The position numbers and the translations under genes are program-made. This document shows positions 1 through 7,271 of a DNA stretch of 50,232 nucleotides, one piece after another. The notes beneath the pieces are model-generated. The model had not been told where the DNA came from. It did no database searches and was given only the letters and a program-made list of their open reading frames with translations. The stretch's first letter is position 1; every line of letters begins with the position of its first letter. The DNA is from Alphaproteobacteria bacterium (GTDB lineage Bacteria; Pseudomonadota; Alphaproteobacteria; Rhodobacterales; Rhodobacteraceae), in assembly GCA_030429105.1 (NCBI GenBank), contig JAUIDE010000018.1, forward strand, positions 1 through 50,232. The letters run 5' to 3'.

Positions 1-942
1 CGGTCGGGGTCTCGGCGGCGCCTCCTCCGCGCGCCCGTGGCTGAGTGTGGAGACGCAGAGCGCCGCCGCCCGGTCGAGCGAGCCGATCAGTTTCGGCCCG
101 ATCCGCGCGACGACCGGATCGGCGCTGCCCTCCAGCCGGTCGGCGAGAAGCTGCGCGCTCGCCAGCATGTTGCGAAGGTCATGGCTGATCTTCGCGACCG
201 CCGCGCCAAGCTCCGCGAGGCGGGATTTCTGCCTCAGCGCGCCGCGCAGCTCCGCCTGCATCTCGGCCAGCGCCGCCTCCGCCCGCCTGATCTCGCTGAG
301 GCCGGAGCGCGCGGCGGGCGCCGGGGCGGCGCGCTCCGGGTCTCGGGCGAAGGCGGTCATGTCCCCCACCACCCGCTCGATCGGCCGCACGATGATCCGG
401 CGGCAGACGAGGAAGACGAGCGCGCCGGTCATGCCGGAAATGAACAGGGAAATGAGCAGGATGCGCTCGCCGAACGCGCGCATGGCGGCGGCAAGCGGCG
501 CCTCCGACATGGTGATCTCGATCTCGCCGGCGCCCATGCCGGCGTCCCCGATCACGCGGATCATCCGCGGCTCCGTCCGCACGAGCGTCGCCAGCGCGTC
601 CCGCACCAGCGTCGCGGCTCCGGCGTCCCTGAGGTCGAACGTCTCCTCCACCATCACCCCCGCCGGCGCCGCGAGGATGAGCTGGCGCGAGGCGTCCCGC
701 CTGAGGGCGATGGAGGAGACCTCCGCCCGCGTCAGAAGCTCCGCCTCCAGCGTCTCCTCCACCATCTCGTCCTCGGCGGCGAGAAGCGCGAGCGCGGCTA
801 TCTGCGCCATCTGGAGACGCAGCATCAGGTAATCCTCGCGGAACCGCGCGACCGAGGGGACGAAGACGAGCACTTCGGTGAGCATCACCACGCCGACGGC
901 CACAAGGAAAAGACGCCCCGAAAGCGTGCGGAAAAGCGTCAT
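1..942 (-). CDS. Sensor histidine kinase, N-terminal 314 residues (cut by window edge)
   Basis: Membrane sensor kinase whose catalytic ATPase domain lies outside the window. The ATG at 942-940 opens a frame with no stop to base 1. Seen: a first membrane segment at about residues 10-30, a periplasmic stretch of about 130 residues, a second segment at about 161-180, a HAMP-like linker beginning RRIIVRPIER, then a dimerisation/phosphoacceptor helix with the H-box ISHDLRNML (His near residue 254). The downstream helix fits a HisKA domain. It follows the flavoprotein gene by 48 bases on the same strand and is probably the last gene of that operon. No strong Shine-Dalgarno is visible. No response regulator is seen here; it may lie past the edge. 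The signal sensed is unknown; the redox enzyme upstream hints at a thiol or redox cue, which is inference. Confidence 0.85.
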   Translation of the reverse strand, partial: MTLFRTLSGRLFLVAVGVVMLTEVLVFVPSVARFREDYLMLRLQMAQIAALALLAAEDEMVEETLEAELLTRAEVSSIALRRDASRQLILAAPAGVMVEETFDLRDAGAATLVRDALATLVRTEPRMIRVIGDAGMGAGEIEITMSEAPLAAAMRAFGERILLISLFISGMTGALVFLVCRRIIVRPIERVVGDMTAFARDPERAAPAPAARSGLSEIRRAEAALAEMQAELRGALRQKSRLAELGAAVAKISHDLRNMLASAQLLADRLEGSADPVVARIGPKLIGSLDRAAALCVSTLSHGRAEEAPPRPRP

Positions 943-990
943 GGCCAGCCGTCCCGACCCCTCTCTGCGGTCCCGGCCCCGAACCTCGCC

Positions 991-2406
991 TCAGCCGAGC
1001 TTCGCGAGGAGCCGCACGATCCGCTTGACCATCGGCGATCCGAAGAGCCGCGGCGAAAAATAGGCTCCGGCCGCGCGCTTAGCAAGTTCGCCATAGGTGG
1101 GGTAGGGGGCGACGAACCCCGCCACGTCCCCGATCTTCAGCCGCTTCGCGATGGCGAGCGACCAGAGCGAGACGAGATCGCCCGCATGGGCGCCGACGAT
1201 GGTCGCGCCCACGGGCCGGCCCTTCACGACGATGACCTTAACGAAGCCCTCTGTCTTCAGCTCCGCCCGCGCCCGGTCATTCTCCGCATACTCGGCGCGG
1301 CAAACCTCCAGCTTCGCGCCGTAAATCTCCCGCGCCTCCGCCTCCGTCGGGCCGACCTGCGCCAGCTCCGGGTCGGTGAAGGTCGCGCGCGGAATCGCCG
1401 CCTCCGCCTTCACCGGCAGGCGGAAGAGCGCGTTGCGGATCACGAGGCCTGCGTGCCATCCGGCGAGATGGGTGAACTGAGCGCCGCCAGCCGCATCCCC
1501 CACCGCATAGACGCGGCGGTTGGAGACGGAGCGGAGCCCGGGATCGACCTTCACCCCCGCCCGCGTCGTCTCCACCCCCGCCGCCTCCAGCCCGAGCCCG
1601 TCCAGCGCCGGGCGCCGGCCCGCCGCGACGAGCAGCGCCTCCGCCTCCAGCCGCTCCCCGCTCTCCAGCGTCAGCGTCGTGACCTCGCCGGCGCGGGAGA
1701 CGGAGGCCGCCTTCGCCCCTTCGAGGATCGTGACGCCCTCCGCCCGAAGCCGGGCGAGAACGACCGCCGCCGCCTCCTCGTCCTCCCGCCCGAGCGCGCG
1801 GAGCGCCTCCACCACCGTCACCTCGCAGCCGAGCCTCCGATGCGCCTGCGCCATCTCCATCCCGATCGGCCCGCCGCCGAGGATGAGGAGCCGCCGCGGC
1901 CGCTCGCGGAGCGCGAAGATCGTCTCGTTGGTGAGATGCCCCGCTTCCTCCAGCCCCTCGACCGGCGGCTGGGCGGGGCGGGAGCCCGTCGCGATCACGA
2001 AGCGCCGGGCGCGGATGCGCGCGCCGCCCGCCTCCACCTCGGTCGGGGAGACGAAGCGCGCCCAGTCCCGGATCACGGTGACGCCGAGCCCCTCGAACCG
2101 CTCCTGCGAATCGTGCGGCGCGATCCCGTCGATCACCCGCCGCACATGATCCTTCGCCGCCGCGAAATCGACCTCCGCTGCCGCGGGCGCCACGCCGAAC
2201 GGCGCGCCCGCCCCCATCGCCTTCGCCGCCTTCGCCGCGGCGAGGAGCGCCTTGGAGGGCACGCAGCCATGGTTGAGGCAGTCGCCCCCCATCTCCCCGC
2301 CCTCGATCAGCACGACCGCGGCGCCCATCTGTACCGCCCCGGCGGCGACGGAGAGCCCGCCCGAGCCCGCCCCGATGACGCAGAGATCGGGGGTGAGAAC
2401 CTTCAC
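991..2406 (-). CDS. FAD-dependent NAD(P)-disulfide oxidoreductase, mercuric reductase/dihydrolipoyl dehydrogenase-like
   Basis: Class I pyridine nucleotide-disulfide reductase of 471 residues. Visible motifs in order: FAD Rossmann motif GAGSGG (residues 12-17), redox-active pair CLNHGCVPSK with Cys43 and Cys48, ATGSRP, NAD(P)-binding GGGPIGMEMA, and the second FAD motif VYAVGDAAGG. The C-terminal dimerisation domain reads APYPTYGE where lipoamide dehydrogenases carry the His-Pro active-site motif, so the general-base His is absent. It also lacks the vicinal Cys pair that MerA has at its C-terminus. The substrate is therefore unlikely to be lipoamide or mercury and is unknown. The start is GTG (2406-2404), overlapping the stop of the upstream membrane-protein gene in GTGA, so the two are translationally coupled. 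The pairing of this enzyme type with a TVP38 protein recurs in bacteria. Confidence 0.9.
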   Translation of the reverse strand: MKVLTPDLCVIGAGSGGLSVAAGAVQMGAAVVLIEGGEMGGDCLNHGCVPSKALLAAAKAAKAMGAGAPFGVAPAAAEVDFAAAKDHVRRVIDGIAPHDSQERFEGLGVTVIRDWARFVSPTEVEAGGARIRARRFVIATGSRPAQPPVEGLEEAGHLTNETIFALRERPRRLLILGGGPIGMEMAQAHRRLGCEVTVVEALRALGREDEEAAAVVLARLRAEGVTILEGAKAASVSRAGEVTTLTLESGERLEAEALLVAAGRRPALDGLGLEAAGVETTRAGVKVDPGLRSVSNRRVYAVGDAAGGAQFTHLAGWHAGLVIRNALFRLPVKAEAAIPRATFTDPELAQVGPTEAEAREIYGAKLEVCRAEYAENDRARAELKTEGFVKVIVVKGRPVGATIVGAHAGDLVSLWSLAIAKRLKIGDVAGFVAPYPTYGELAKRAAGAYFSPRLFGSPMVKRIVRLLAKLG

Positions 2407-3110
2407 GCCCGCCCCCGCCGGAAAGCCTTAACGATCATCGGCAGCGCCGAAAGCGCGGCGAGGCCGAGAAGCGGCAGCAGCACCGGCGGCGTGAAGATGA
2501 TCCCGAGGTCGGGCGTCCCCCCCGCCTCGAACACCGCGCCGAGGCCGGAGCCGACGGAGGCGTAGACGAGCGCCCCCGGCATGATGCCGAGGAAGGTCGT
2601 CCAGGCGTAGTTGAACGTCGTCGCGCCGAGGAAGGCCGGCACCAGATTGGCGACGAAGAAGGGCATCGCCGGCACCAGCCGCATCATCAGGAGGAAGCTG
2701 ACCTCGTTCGCCCGGAACCCCTCCTCCGCCCGCTTCACCCATCCGCCCGCGCGCACCCGCAGCGTGTCGCCGAGCGCGCCCTTGGCGAGCAGGAAGATGA
2801 AGAGAGCCCCCGCCGTCGCGCCCGTCACCGCCAGCGCGCCGCCCCACCACGGCCCGAACAGGAACCCCCCTGCGAGCGTGAGCGCGAGCCCGCCGGGGAA
2901 CGAAAGCGCCGTCGCCATGGCGTAGAGCCCGGCATAGCAGCAGGCGACGAGCAGGTAGTTCGAATCCCGCCAGGCCAGCAGAACCTCGCGATTGTCGCGC
3001 AGGGCCTCGAAGCTCAGATGCTCCCGCCCGAAGGCGAAGAGAAGCCCCGCGCCGAGGATCGCCGCCGCGAAGGGCGCGATGCGTCTGACGGGACTTCCCT
3101 TGCCGCTCAT
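2403..3110 (-). CDS. TVP38/TMEM64 (VTT/DedA-like) membrane protein
   Basis: Integral inner-membrane protein of 235 residues with an N-terminal membrane segment (about residues 9-26) and further hydrophobic helices. The VTT core is recognisable: FPGGLALTLAGGFLFG followed by a glycine/alanine-rich helix, then RLVPAMPFFVANLVPAFLG and the re-entrant-like GIMPGALVYASVGSGLG. The family is related to DedA proteins and to eukaryotic TMEM41/VMP1 scramblases. Its bacterial substrate is not established; lipid or ion movement has been proposed. The start is ATG at 3110. It is first in the three-gene minus-strand operon with the disulfide reductase and histidine kinase, and its stop overlaps the next start. 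Confidence 0.88.
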   Translation of the reverse strand: MSGKGSPVRRIAPFAAAILGAGLLFAFGREHLSFEALRDNREVLLAWRDSNYLLVACCYAGLYAMATALSFPGGLALTLAGGFLFGPWWGGALAVTGATAGALFIFLLAKGALGDTLRVRAGGWVKRAEEGFRANEVSFLLMMRLVPAMPFFVANLVPAFLGATTFNYAWTTFLGIMPGALVYASVGSGLGAVFEAGGTPDLGIIFTPPVLLPLLGLAALSALPMIVKAFRRGRA

Positions 3111-3176
3111 TCGCCCCTCCGCCTCCCCCTCACTACTTGCGTCCCCGCGCCGCGCCGCGCCAGCGAACAGGCCTCC

Positions 3177-3677
3177 TCATGACGAAGGCGTGATCGTCCC
3201 CGCGCCTCGCCGGCCGCGAAGCCGGGCCCCGAGCGGGGCGGACATCAGGTGATAATGCGGCCGCCAGGCGAACCCCTCCGATTCGTAGAACGGCATCGCC
3301 CGGTTGCCGTCCTCGACCTCGAGATGGAGCGCGGCGAGCCCCTCCGCCGCCAGCGCGTCGGCCACCGCGCGGAGCGCCGCCCGTCCCGCGCCCCGCCCGC
3401 GATGCGCGGGGGCGACGTAGAACTCGTCCACGAACCCGTCCCGCCCGCCGAACTCGATGGACCAGCCGAAGGCGACGCAGATATAGCCGGCGGCCTCCCC
3501 GCCCTCCGTCTCGATCATCCAGAACGCGCCGGGGCAGGGCTCGGTGAAGAGGGCCTCGAGCGCGCGGCGGCGATGCGCGTCGTCCGCCTCCACGCCCTCT
3601 TCCGCATGGAAGGCGGCGACGAGGGGCAGCGCCTCCTCGATCCGGTCGGCCCCTGCGCGTGCGATCCGGTAGCTCAT
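3177..3677 (-). CDS. GNAT family N-acetyltransferase
   Basis: Single GNAT domain of about 166 residues. The acetyl-CoA motif A reads VAPAHRGRGAGRAAL (the R-G-R-G-A-G pyrophosphate loop), followed by LHLEVEDGNRAMPFYESEGF, the usual motif B with the conserved Asn and Tyr. The reading frame is open six bases further to a TTG at 3683, but I prefer the ATG at 3677 (MSYRIARAG). The acceptor substrate cannot be told from sequence; a small amine or a protein N-terminus are both possible. It is transcribed divergently from rpmH, with 116 bases between the two start codons, and ends 66 bases before the TVP38 gene on the same strand. Confidence 0.85.
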   Translation of the reverse strand: MSYRIARAGADRIEEALPLVAAFHAEEGVEADDAHRRRALEALFTEPCPGAFWMIETEGGEAAGYICVAFGWSIEFGGRDGFVDEFYVAPAHRGRGAGRAALRAVADALAAEGLAALHLEVEDGNRAMPFYESEGFAWRPHYHLMSAPLGARLRGRRGAGTITPSS

Positions 3678-3705
3678 GAGCAAGCTCTGCCCGGCATGGG
3701 CGGAA

Positions 3706-3734
3706 TTGACAAGTCACGCCTCCGCGCGTATCCC
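3706..3734 (+). promoter_or_regulatory. Sigma-70 promoter for rpmH-rnpA-yidD-ttcA
   Basis: A perfect TTGACA (3706-3711) is followed after 17 bases by TATCCC (3729-3734), leaving about 50 bases of 5' UTR before the rpmH ATG at 3794. Spacing is ideal and the -35 is consensus; the -10 is weak at its 3' half, as is common in alphaproteobacteria. A near-identical arrangement (TTGACT, 17 bases, TATCCG) lies in front of nusG in this window. Confidence 0.7.
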
Positions 3735-3793
3735 CCGGCTTCCGAATTTCGGGCGGCGCTCGCGCGCGCCCCGGTCGAGCCGAGGACAAGACG

Positions 3794-3928
3794 ATGAAAC
3801 GCACCTTCCAGCCGAGCAACCTCGTTCGCGCCCGCCGCCACGGCTTCCGCGCCCGCATGGCGACGAAGAACGGCCGCGCTATCCTGAATGCCCGCCGCGC
3901 CCGTGGCCGGAAGCGTCTCTCGGCCTGA
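3794..3928 (+). CDS. rpmH: 50S ribosomal protein L34
   Basis: 44-residue basic protein starting [20 protein letters not shown] and ending in the Arg/Lys-rich tail GRKRLSA, diagnostic of L34. It is a small component of the large ribosomal subunit that binds 23S rRNA. A GAGGA motif lies a few bases upstream of the ATG. It leads the classic rpmH-rnpA-yidD order, with only four bases to the rnpA start. Confidence 0.97.
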   Translation: MKRTFQPSNLVRARRHGFRARMATKNGRAILNARRARGRKRLSA

Positions 3929-3932
3929 TCCG

Positions 3933-4340
3933 ATGAACGCGCCGGCCCCAGCGACCGGCGCGGAGGGGCCCGCGCCCCGGGCGAGGCTCCCCGTCCTGAA
4001 GAAGCGGCGGGAGTTCCTCGCCGCCGCTCGCGCCCGGCGGCAACATGCCGATAGCCTGATCCTCCAGGCCCGCCGCCGCCCCGAGGGCGAGGCGGAGGGG
4101 CAGGGGCCCCGCATCGGTTACACCTGCTCCAAGAAGGTCGGCAACGCCGTCGCCCGCAACCGGGCGAAGCGCCGCCTTCGCGCCGCCGCCGCCGCCGTGC
4201 TGACGGAAGCCGGGCGCGATGGTTGGGATTACGTCCTGATCGGGCGGGAGGGAGCGACCGCAGCGCGCCCCTTCCCGCTCCTCCTCGAAGACCTGCGCGA
4301 AGCCCTCGCCCGCATCCACGCCCCGAAGGCGCGCGCATGA
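3933..4340 (+). CDS. rnpA: Ribonuclease P protein component
   Basis: Protein subunit (C5-like) of RNase P, which with the RNA subunit removes 5' leaders from tRNA precursors. At 135 residues it has a short, Pro/Ala-rich N-terminal extension, then [14 protein letters not shown], and the conserved RNR-type signature [14 protein letters not shown] that contacts the RNA. The frame is open upstream into rpmH (to 3888); I chose the ATG at 3933 because it sits four bases after the rpmH stop and gives the family's length. Its stop overlaps the yidD start in ATGA. Confidence 0.95.
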   Translation: MNAPAPATGAEGPAPRARLPVLKKRREFLAAARARRQHADSLILQARRRPEGEAEGQGPRIGYTCSKKVGNAVARNRAKRRLRAAAAAVLTEAGRDGWDYVLIGREGATAARPFPLLLEDLREALARIHAPKARA

Positions 4341-4573
4341 GCCCGCTCGCAAGCCTCCTCGCTGCGCCCGTCCGGCTCTACCGCGCCGTCTTCTCCCCCT
4401 GGGTCGGGCACAACTGCCGCTATCAGCCGACCTGTTCCGCCTATGCGCTCGAGGCGCTGGAGCGGCACGGCGCGCTCCGCGGCTTCTGGCTCGCCTTCCG
4501 CCGCGTGCTCCGCTGCCATCCCTTCGGCGGCTCCGGCTACGACCCCATTCCCGAGAAGCGCACAGATGCTTGA
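4337..4573 (+). CDS. yidD: Membrane protein insertion efficiency factor YidD
   Basis: 78 residues. The hallmark [19 protein letters not shown] follows an amphipathic N-terminus ([18 protein letters not shown]), and [14 protein letters not shown] closes the domain. YidD is a small inner-membrane-associated protein that assists YidC-dependent insertion. The ATG overlaps the rnpA stop by four bases, and its own end overlaps the ttcA start by eight. In many bacteria yidC comes next; here a tRNA thiolation gene occupies that place. Confidence 0.95.
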   Translation: MSPLASLLAAPVRLYRAVFSPWVGHNCRYQPTCSAYALEALERHGALRGFWLAFRRVLRCHPFGGSGYDPIPEKRTDA

Positions 4574-5399
4574 CGACCCGCTTGACCGCGCCGCGGAGGC
4601 GCTCTTCGCCGACATGCCGGAAAGCGGCGAGTTCGCCAAGCTCCGCAAGCGGATCATCCGCGAGACGCGGGAGGCTCTGGAAGCCTACGGCATGGTCCGC
4701 CGCGGCGCGCGCTGGCTCGTCTGCCTTTCGGGGGGGAAGGACAGCTACACGCTCCTCGCCGTCCTCCTCGACCTCAAGTGGCGCGGGCTCCTGCCCGTCG
4801 ATCTCCTCGCCTGCAATCTCGACCAGGGGCAGCCGGGCTTCGACGAGACGATCCTGCCCGGCTTCCTCTCCCGCCTCGGCGTCCCCCACCGGATCGAGCG
4901 GAGGGACACCTATTCGGTCGTGACGGAGAAGACGCCGGCGGGCCAGACCTATTGCGCGCTCTGCTCCCGCCTTCGCCGCGGCAACCTCTACCGCATCGCG
5001 CGGGAGGAGGGATGCGAGGCGGTCGTCCTCGGCCACCACCGGGACGATGCGATCGAGACCTTCTTCCTCAACCTCCTCCACGGTGGCAAGCTCGCCGCCA
5101 TGCCGCCGAAGCTCCTGAACGACGAGGGAGACCTTCTCGTCCTCCGCCCGCTGATCCGCGTGGCGGAGGCGGATTGCGCCCGCTTCGCCGCGGCGATGAA
5201 CTTCCCCATCATTCCCTGCGACCTCTGCGGCAGCCAGGACGGGCTGCAGCGCCAGCAGGTGAAGCGGATGCTCGATGACTGGGAGCGGCGGCGCCCCGAC
5301 ATCCGCGCCGTGATGGCGAACGCGTTGGCGAACGCCAACCCCTCCCACCTGCTCGACGCCTCGATCTTCGACTTCGCCGGGCTCGCGCCGAAAGGCTGA
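4566..5399 (+). CDS. ttcA: tRNA 2-thiocytidine(32) synthetase TtcA
   Basis: Enzyme that thiolates cytidine 32 of certain tRNAs using ATP and an iron-sulfur cluster. 277 residues with the PP-loop SGGKDS (residues 55-60) that activates the target carbonyl, and two CxxC pairs, CALC (Cys130/Cys133) and CDLC (Cys218/Cys221). In the family three of these cysteines ligate a [4Fe-4S] cluster. The ATG at 4566 lies inside yidD, overlapping by eight bases, which matches the family N-terminus; the longer open frame to 4443 is a shadow of yidD. It ends 21 bases from the convergent leuA stop. Confidence 0.93.
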   Translation: MLDDPLDRAAEALFADMPESGEFAKLRKRIIRETREALEAYGMVRRGARWLVCLSGGKDSYTLLAVLLDLKWRGLLPVDLLACNLDQGQPGFDETILPGFLSRLGVPHRIERRDTYSVVTEKTPAGQTYCALCSRLRRGNLYRIAREEGCEAVVLGHHRDDAIETFFLNLLHGGKLAAMPPKLLNDEGDLLVLRPLIRVAEADCARFAAAMNFPIIPCDLCGSQDGLQRQQVKRMLDDWERRRPDIRAVMANALANANPSHLLDASIFDFAGLAPKG

Positions 5400-5420
5400 G
5401 CGCGCGCCCGGCGCCGCCGG

Positions 5421-6989
5421 TCAGCCTACCAGCGAGATCGTCGTGTTCGGCGCGTTCTTGCCGCGCCGCACGAGCAGCCGGTTGAGCGCGATCACATAGG
5501 CCCGCGTCGAGGCGACGACCGTATCCGTATCCGCTGCCGAGCCGGTGACGAACCGCCCGTCCTCCTCCAGCTTCACGGAGACGGTCGCCTGCGCGTCGAT
5601 CCCGTCCATCACCGCGTTGACCTGATAGAGCTTCAGAACGCCCTCATGCTTCACCAGCTTGTTGACGGCGGCGAAGGCCGCGTCCACCGGCCCGTCGCCC
5701 TGCGCGGTCGTCTGATGGTCCACGCCGTCGATGGTGAGCGTCAGGTCGGCGGAGCGCGGCTCGCTCGTGCCGCAGATCACCCGGAGGAACTTGATGCGGA
5801 TGCGGTCGTTCGCCGCCGAGGTCCGCTCGTCCTCCACCAGCGCCACGATGTCGTCGTCATAGACGTCCTTCTTCTGGTCGGCGAGCGCCTTGAACCGCAC
5901 GAACGCCTCCTGAAAGGCGTTGTCGCCGAGCTCGATGCCGAGGTCCTTCAGCTTGGCGCGAAACGCCGCGCGCCCCGAATGCTTGCCCATCACCAGCGCG
6001 TTGGCGGAAAGGCCCACATCCTCCGGGCGCATGATCTCGAACGTCTCCGCGTTCTTCAGCACGCCGTCCTGGTGGATGCCGCTCTCATGCGCGAAGGCGT
6101 TCTTGCCGACGATGGCCTTGTTGAACTGCACCGGGAAGCCCGAGGCCGTGGCGACGAGGCGGGAGGCGCGCATGATCTTCGTCGCATCCACCCCGGTGAG
6201 ATACGGCATGATGTCCCGCCGCACCTTCAGCGCCATGACGACTTCTTCGAGCGCGGTGTTGCCTGCCCGCTCGCCGAGCCCGTTGATCGTGCACTCGATC
6301 TGCCGAGCGCCCGCCTCCACCGCGGCGAGCGCGTTCGCCGTCGCCATGCCGAGGTCGTTGTGGCAATGCGTGGCCACCACGCACTTGTCGAGCCCCGGCA
6401 CGTTGGCCAGCAGGTCCCGGATGATCTCCGCCGATTCCCGCGGCGCGGTGTAGCCCACGGTGTCCGGGATGTTGATCGTCGTCGCGCCGGAGGCGACGGC
6501 GACCTTCACCGTCTCGATCAGGTAGTCCCGCTCCGTCCGCGTCGCGTCCATGGGGGACCACTGGACATTGTCGCAGAGCGAGCGGGCATGCCCCACAGTC
6601 TCCTCGATCTTCCGCAGCACCTGCTCCTTGTCCATCGCCAGCTGATGCTGCCGGTGGAGCGGGGAGGTGCCGATGAAGGTGTGGATGCGGGGCTTCTTGG
6701 CGTGTTCGAGCGCGGCCCAGGCGCGGTCGATATCGCCCTTCGCGGCGCGGGCGAGGCCGCAGATCACGGCGTTCTGCGCCTGCCTGGCGATCTCGCTCAC
6801 CGCCTCGAAATCGCCGTCCGAGGCGATGGGGAAGCCCGCCTCGATGATGTCCACCCCCATCTCGTCGAGGAGGGCGGCGATGGCGAGCTTCTCGCTCAGC
6901 GTCATGGTCGCGCCGGGGCTCTGCTCGCCGTCGCGGAGGGTGGTGTCGAAGATCAGGACGCGGCTTGCGTCTTTGGGAGCATCAGTCAT
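5421..6989 (-). CDS. leuA: 2-isopropylmalate synthase
   Basis: Condenses acetyl-CoA with 2-ketoisovalerate, the committed step of leucine biosynthesis. 522 residues: TIM-barrel catalytic domain with DTTLRDGEQSPG (residues 15-26), the metal-binding HCHNDLGMATANALAA near residue 207, GLGERAGNTALEE, and GKHSGRAAF. A C-terminal LeuA allosteric domain follows (about residues 400-522) that binds leucine for feedback inhibition in this family. The ATG at 6989 matches the family start. It stands alone on the minus strand and is preceded by a probable leucine attenuator (leader peptide at 7120-7067), so control is likely both by feedback and by attenuation. Confidence 0.97.
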   Translation of the reverse strand: MTDAPKDASRVLIFDTTLRDGEQSPGATMTLSEKLAIAALLDEMGVDIIEAGFPIASDGDFEAVSEIARQAQNAVICGLARAAKGDIDRAWAALEHAKKPRIHTFIGTSPLHRQHQLAMDKEQVLRKIEETVGHARSLCDNVQWSPMDATRTERDYLIETVKVAVASGATTINIPDTVGYTAPRESAEIIRDLLANVPGLDKCVVATHCHNDLGMATANALAAVEAGARQIECTINGLGERAGNTALEEVVMALKVRRDIMPYLTGVDATKIMRASRLVATASGFPVQFNKAIVGKNAFAHESGIHQDGVLKNAETFEIMRPEDVGLSANALVMGKHSGRAAFRAKLKDLGIELGDNAFQEAFVRFKALADQKKDVYDDDIVALVEDERTSAANDRIRIKFLRVICGTSEPRSADLTLTIDGVDHQTTAQGDGPVDAAFAAVNKLVKHEGVLKLYQVNAVMDGIDAQATVSVKLEEDGRFVTGSAADTDTVVASTRAYVIALNRLLVRRGKNAPNTTISLVG

Positions 6990-7018
6990 GTCGGTGTCTC
7001 TCGGTCCGGGTGTTTCCT

Positions 7019-7077
7019 GCGGCGCGTGGTTTACCCCCCAGACGCGCGCGCCGCTGCCCGGCGCGCCTAGGGGCGCG
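7019..7077 (-). promoter_or_regulatory. Probable leuA attenuator: mutually exclusive hairpins
   Basis: Reading toward leuA, four segments can pair alternately. 1:2 is CGCGCC (7077-7072) with GGCGCG (7067-7062), closing over the leader stop codon. 2:3 is GCGCGCC (7066-7060) with GGCGCGC (7052-7046). 3:4 is GCGGCGCG (7054-7047) with CGCGCCGC (7026-7019), a perfect 8-bp stem. This is the layout expected for ribosome-stalling attenuation, since a ribosome on the Leu codons would free or mask segment 1. No run of Ts follows the 3:4 stem, so it is not a textbook intrinsic terminator. GC-rich background makes such pairings easier to find by chance. Confidence 0.55.
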
Positions 7078-7120
7078 TAAGGAGGAGGCCGAGAAGGCGA
7101 AGGGGCGCACTCGCGAACAT
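7067..7120 (-). CDS. leuL: leuA leader peptide (17 aa, Leu-rich)
   Basis: ORF of 17 codons plus TAG, reading MFASAPLRLLGLLLTRP. Six of the 11 residues from position 7 on are Leu, including a run of three, ending 77 bases before the leuA start. Leu-rich leader peptides upstream of leucine genes are the sensor of classical attenuation: scarce charged tRNA-Leu stalls the ribosome and favours read-through. A good promoter places the transcript start at or next to the A of this ATG, so the peptide would be translated from a leaderless mRNA, as known for the alphaproteobacterial trp leader of Sinorhizobium. No Shine-Dalgarno is needed or seen. Symbol used by analogy. Confidence 0.7.
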   Translation of the reverse strand: MFASAPLRLLGLLLTRP

Positions 7121-7127
7121 GCGCTCG

Positions 7128-7155
7128 TTTATACGCGCATCGCGCCGTCGCGCAA
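7128..7155 (-). promoter_or_regulatory. Promoter of leuL-leuA
   Basis: On the minus strand TTGCGC (7155-7150), a 16-base spacer, then TATAAA (7133-7128). Seven bases separate the -10 from the leader ATG at 7120, so transcription should begin at or within a base of that A. The same -35 hexamer and geometry occur before the cysS leader peptide. The divergent DUF3179 gene starts about 117 bases from the -35; no convincing promoter for it was identified in between. Confidence 0.65.
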
Positions 7156-7271
7156 GAAAAGATCGGCGGTAGACGCCGCTCTCCCCGCCATCACGGAAAT
7201 CTGACCCGGCGCCGCGTAACGCGCCGCCCTGTAAAACGAACCCTCCTCAAACACGCCGCAGGGAGGCACGA

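Noticed and set aside
991-2406. Annotation as merA or lpd
   Set aside because: It lacks the C-terminal Cys pair of MerA and the His-Pro catalytic motif of lipoamide dehydrogenase, and has no mer or dehydrogenase-complex neighbours.
37-2565. An 842-codon plus-strand frame over the kinase and flavoprotein genes
   Set aside because: Low-complexity Arg/Ala/Pro/Gly translation without motifs. The minus strand has real, recognisable genes here.
3700-4000. Possible replication origin near rpmH
   Set aside because: No dnaA, dnaN or clustered DnaA boxes are present. The rpmH-rnpA link to oriC is not a rule in alphaproteobacteria.
7019-7066. Classical intrinsic terminator in the leu leader
   Set aside because: The stems are strong but no T-run follows, so it was listed as an attenuator candidate rather than a terminator.
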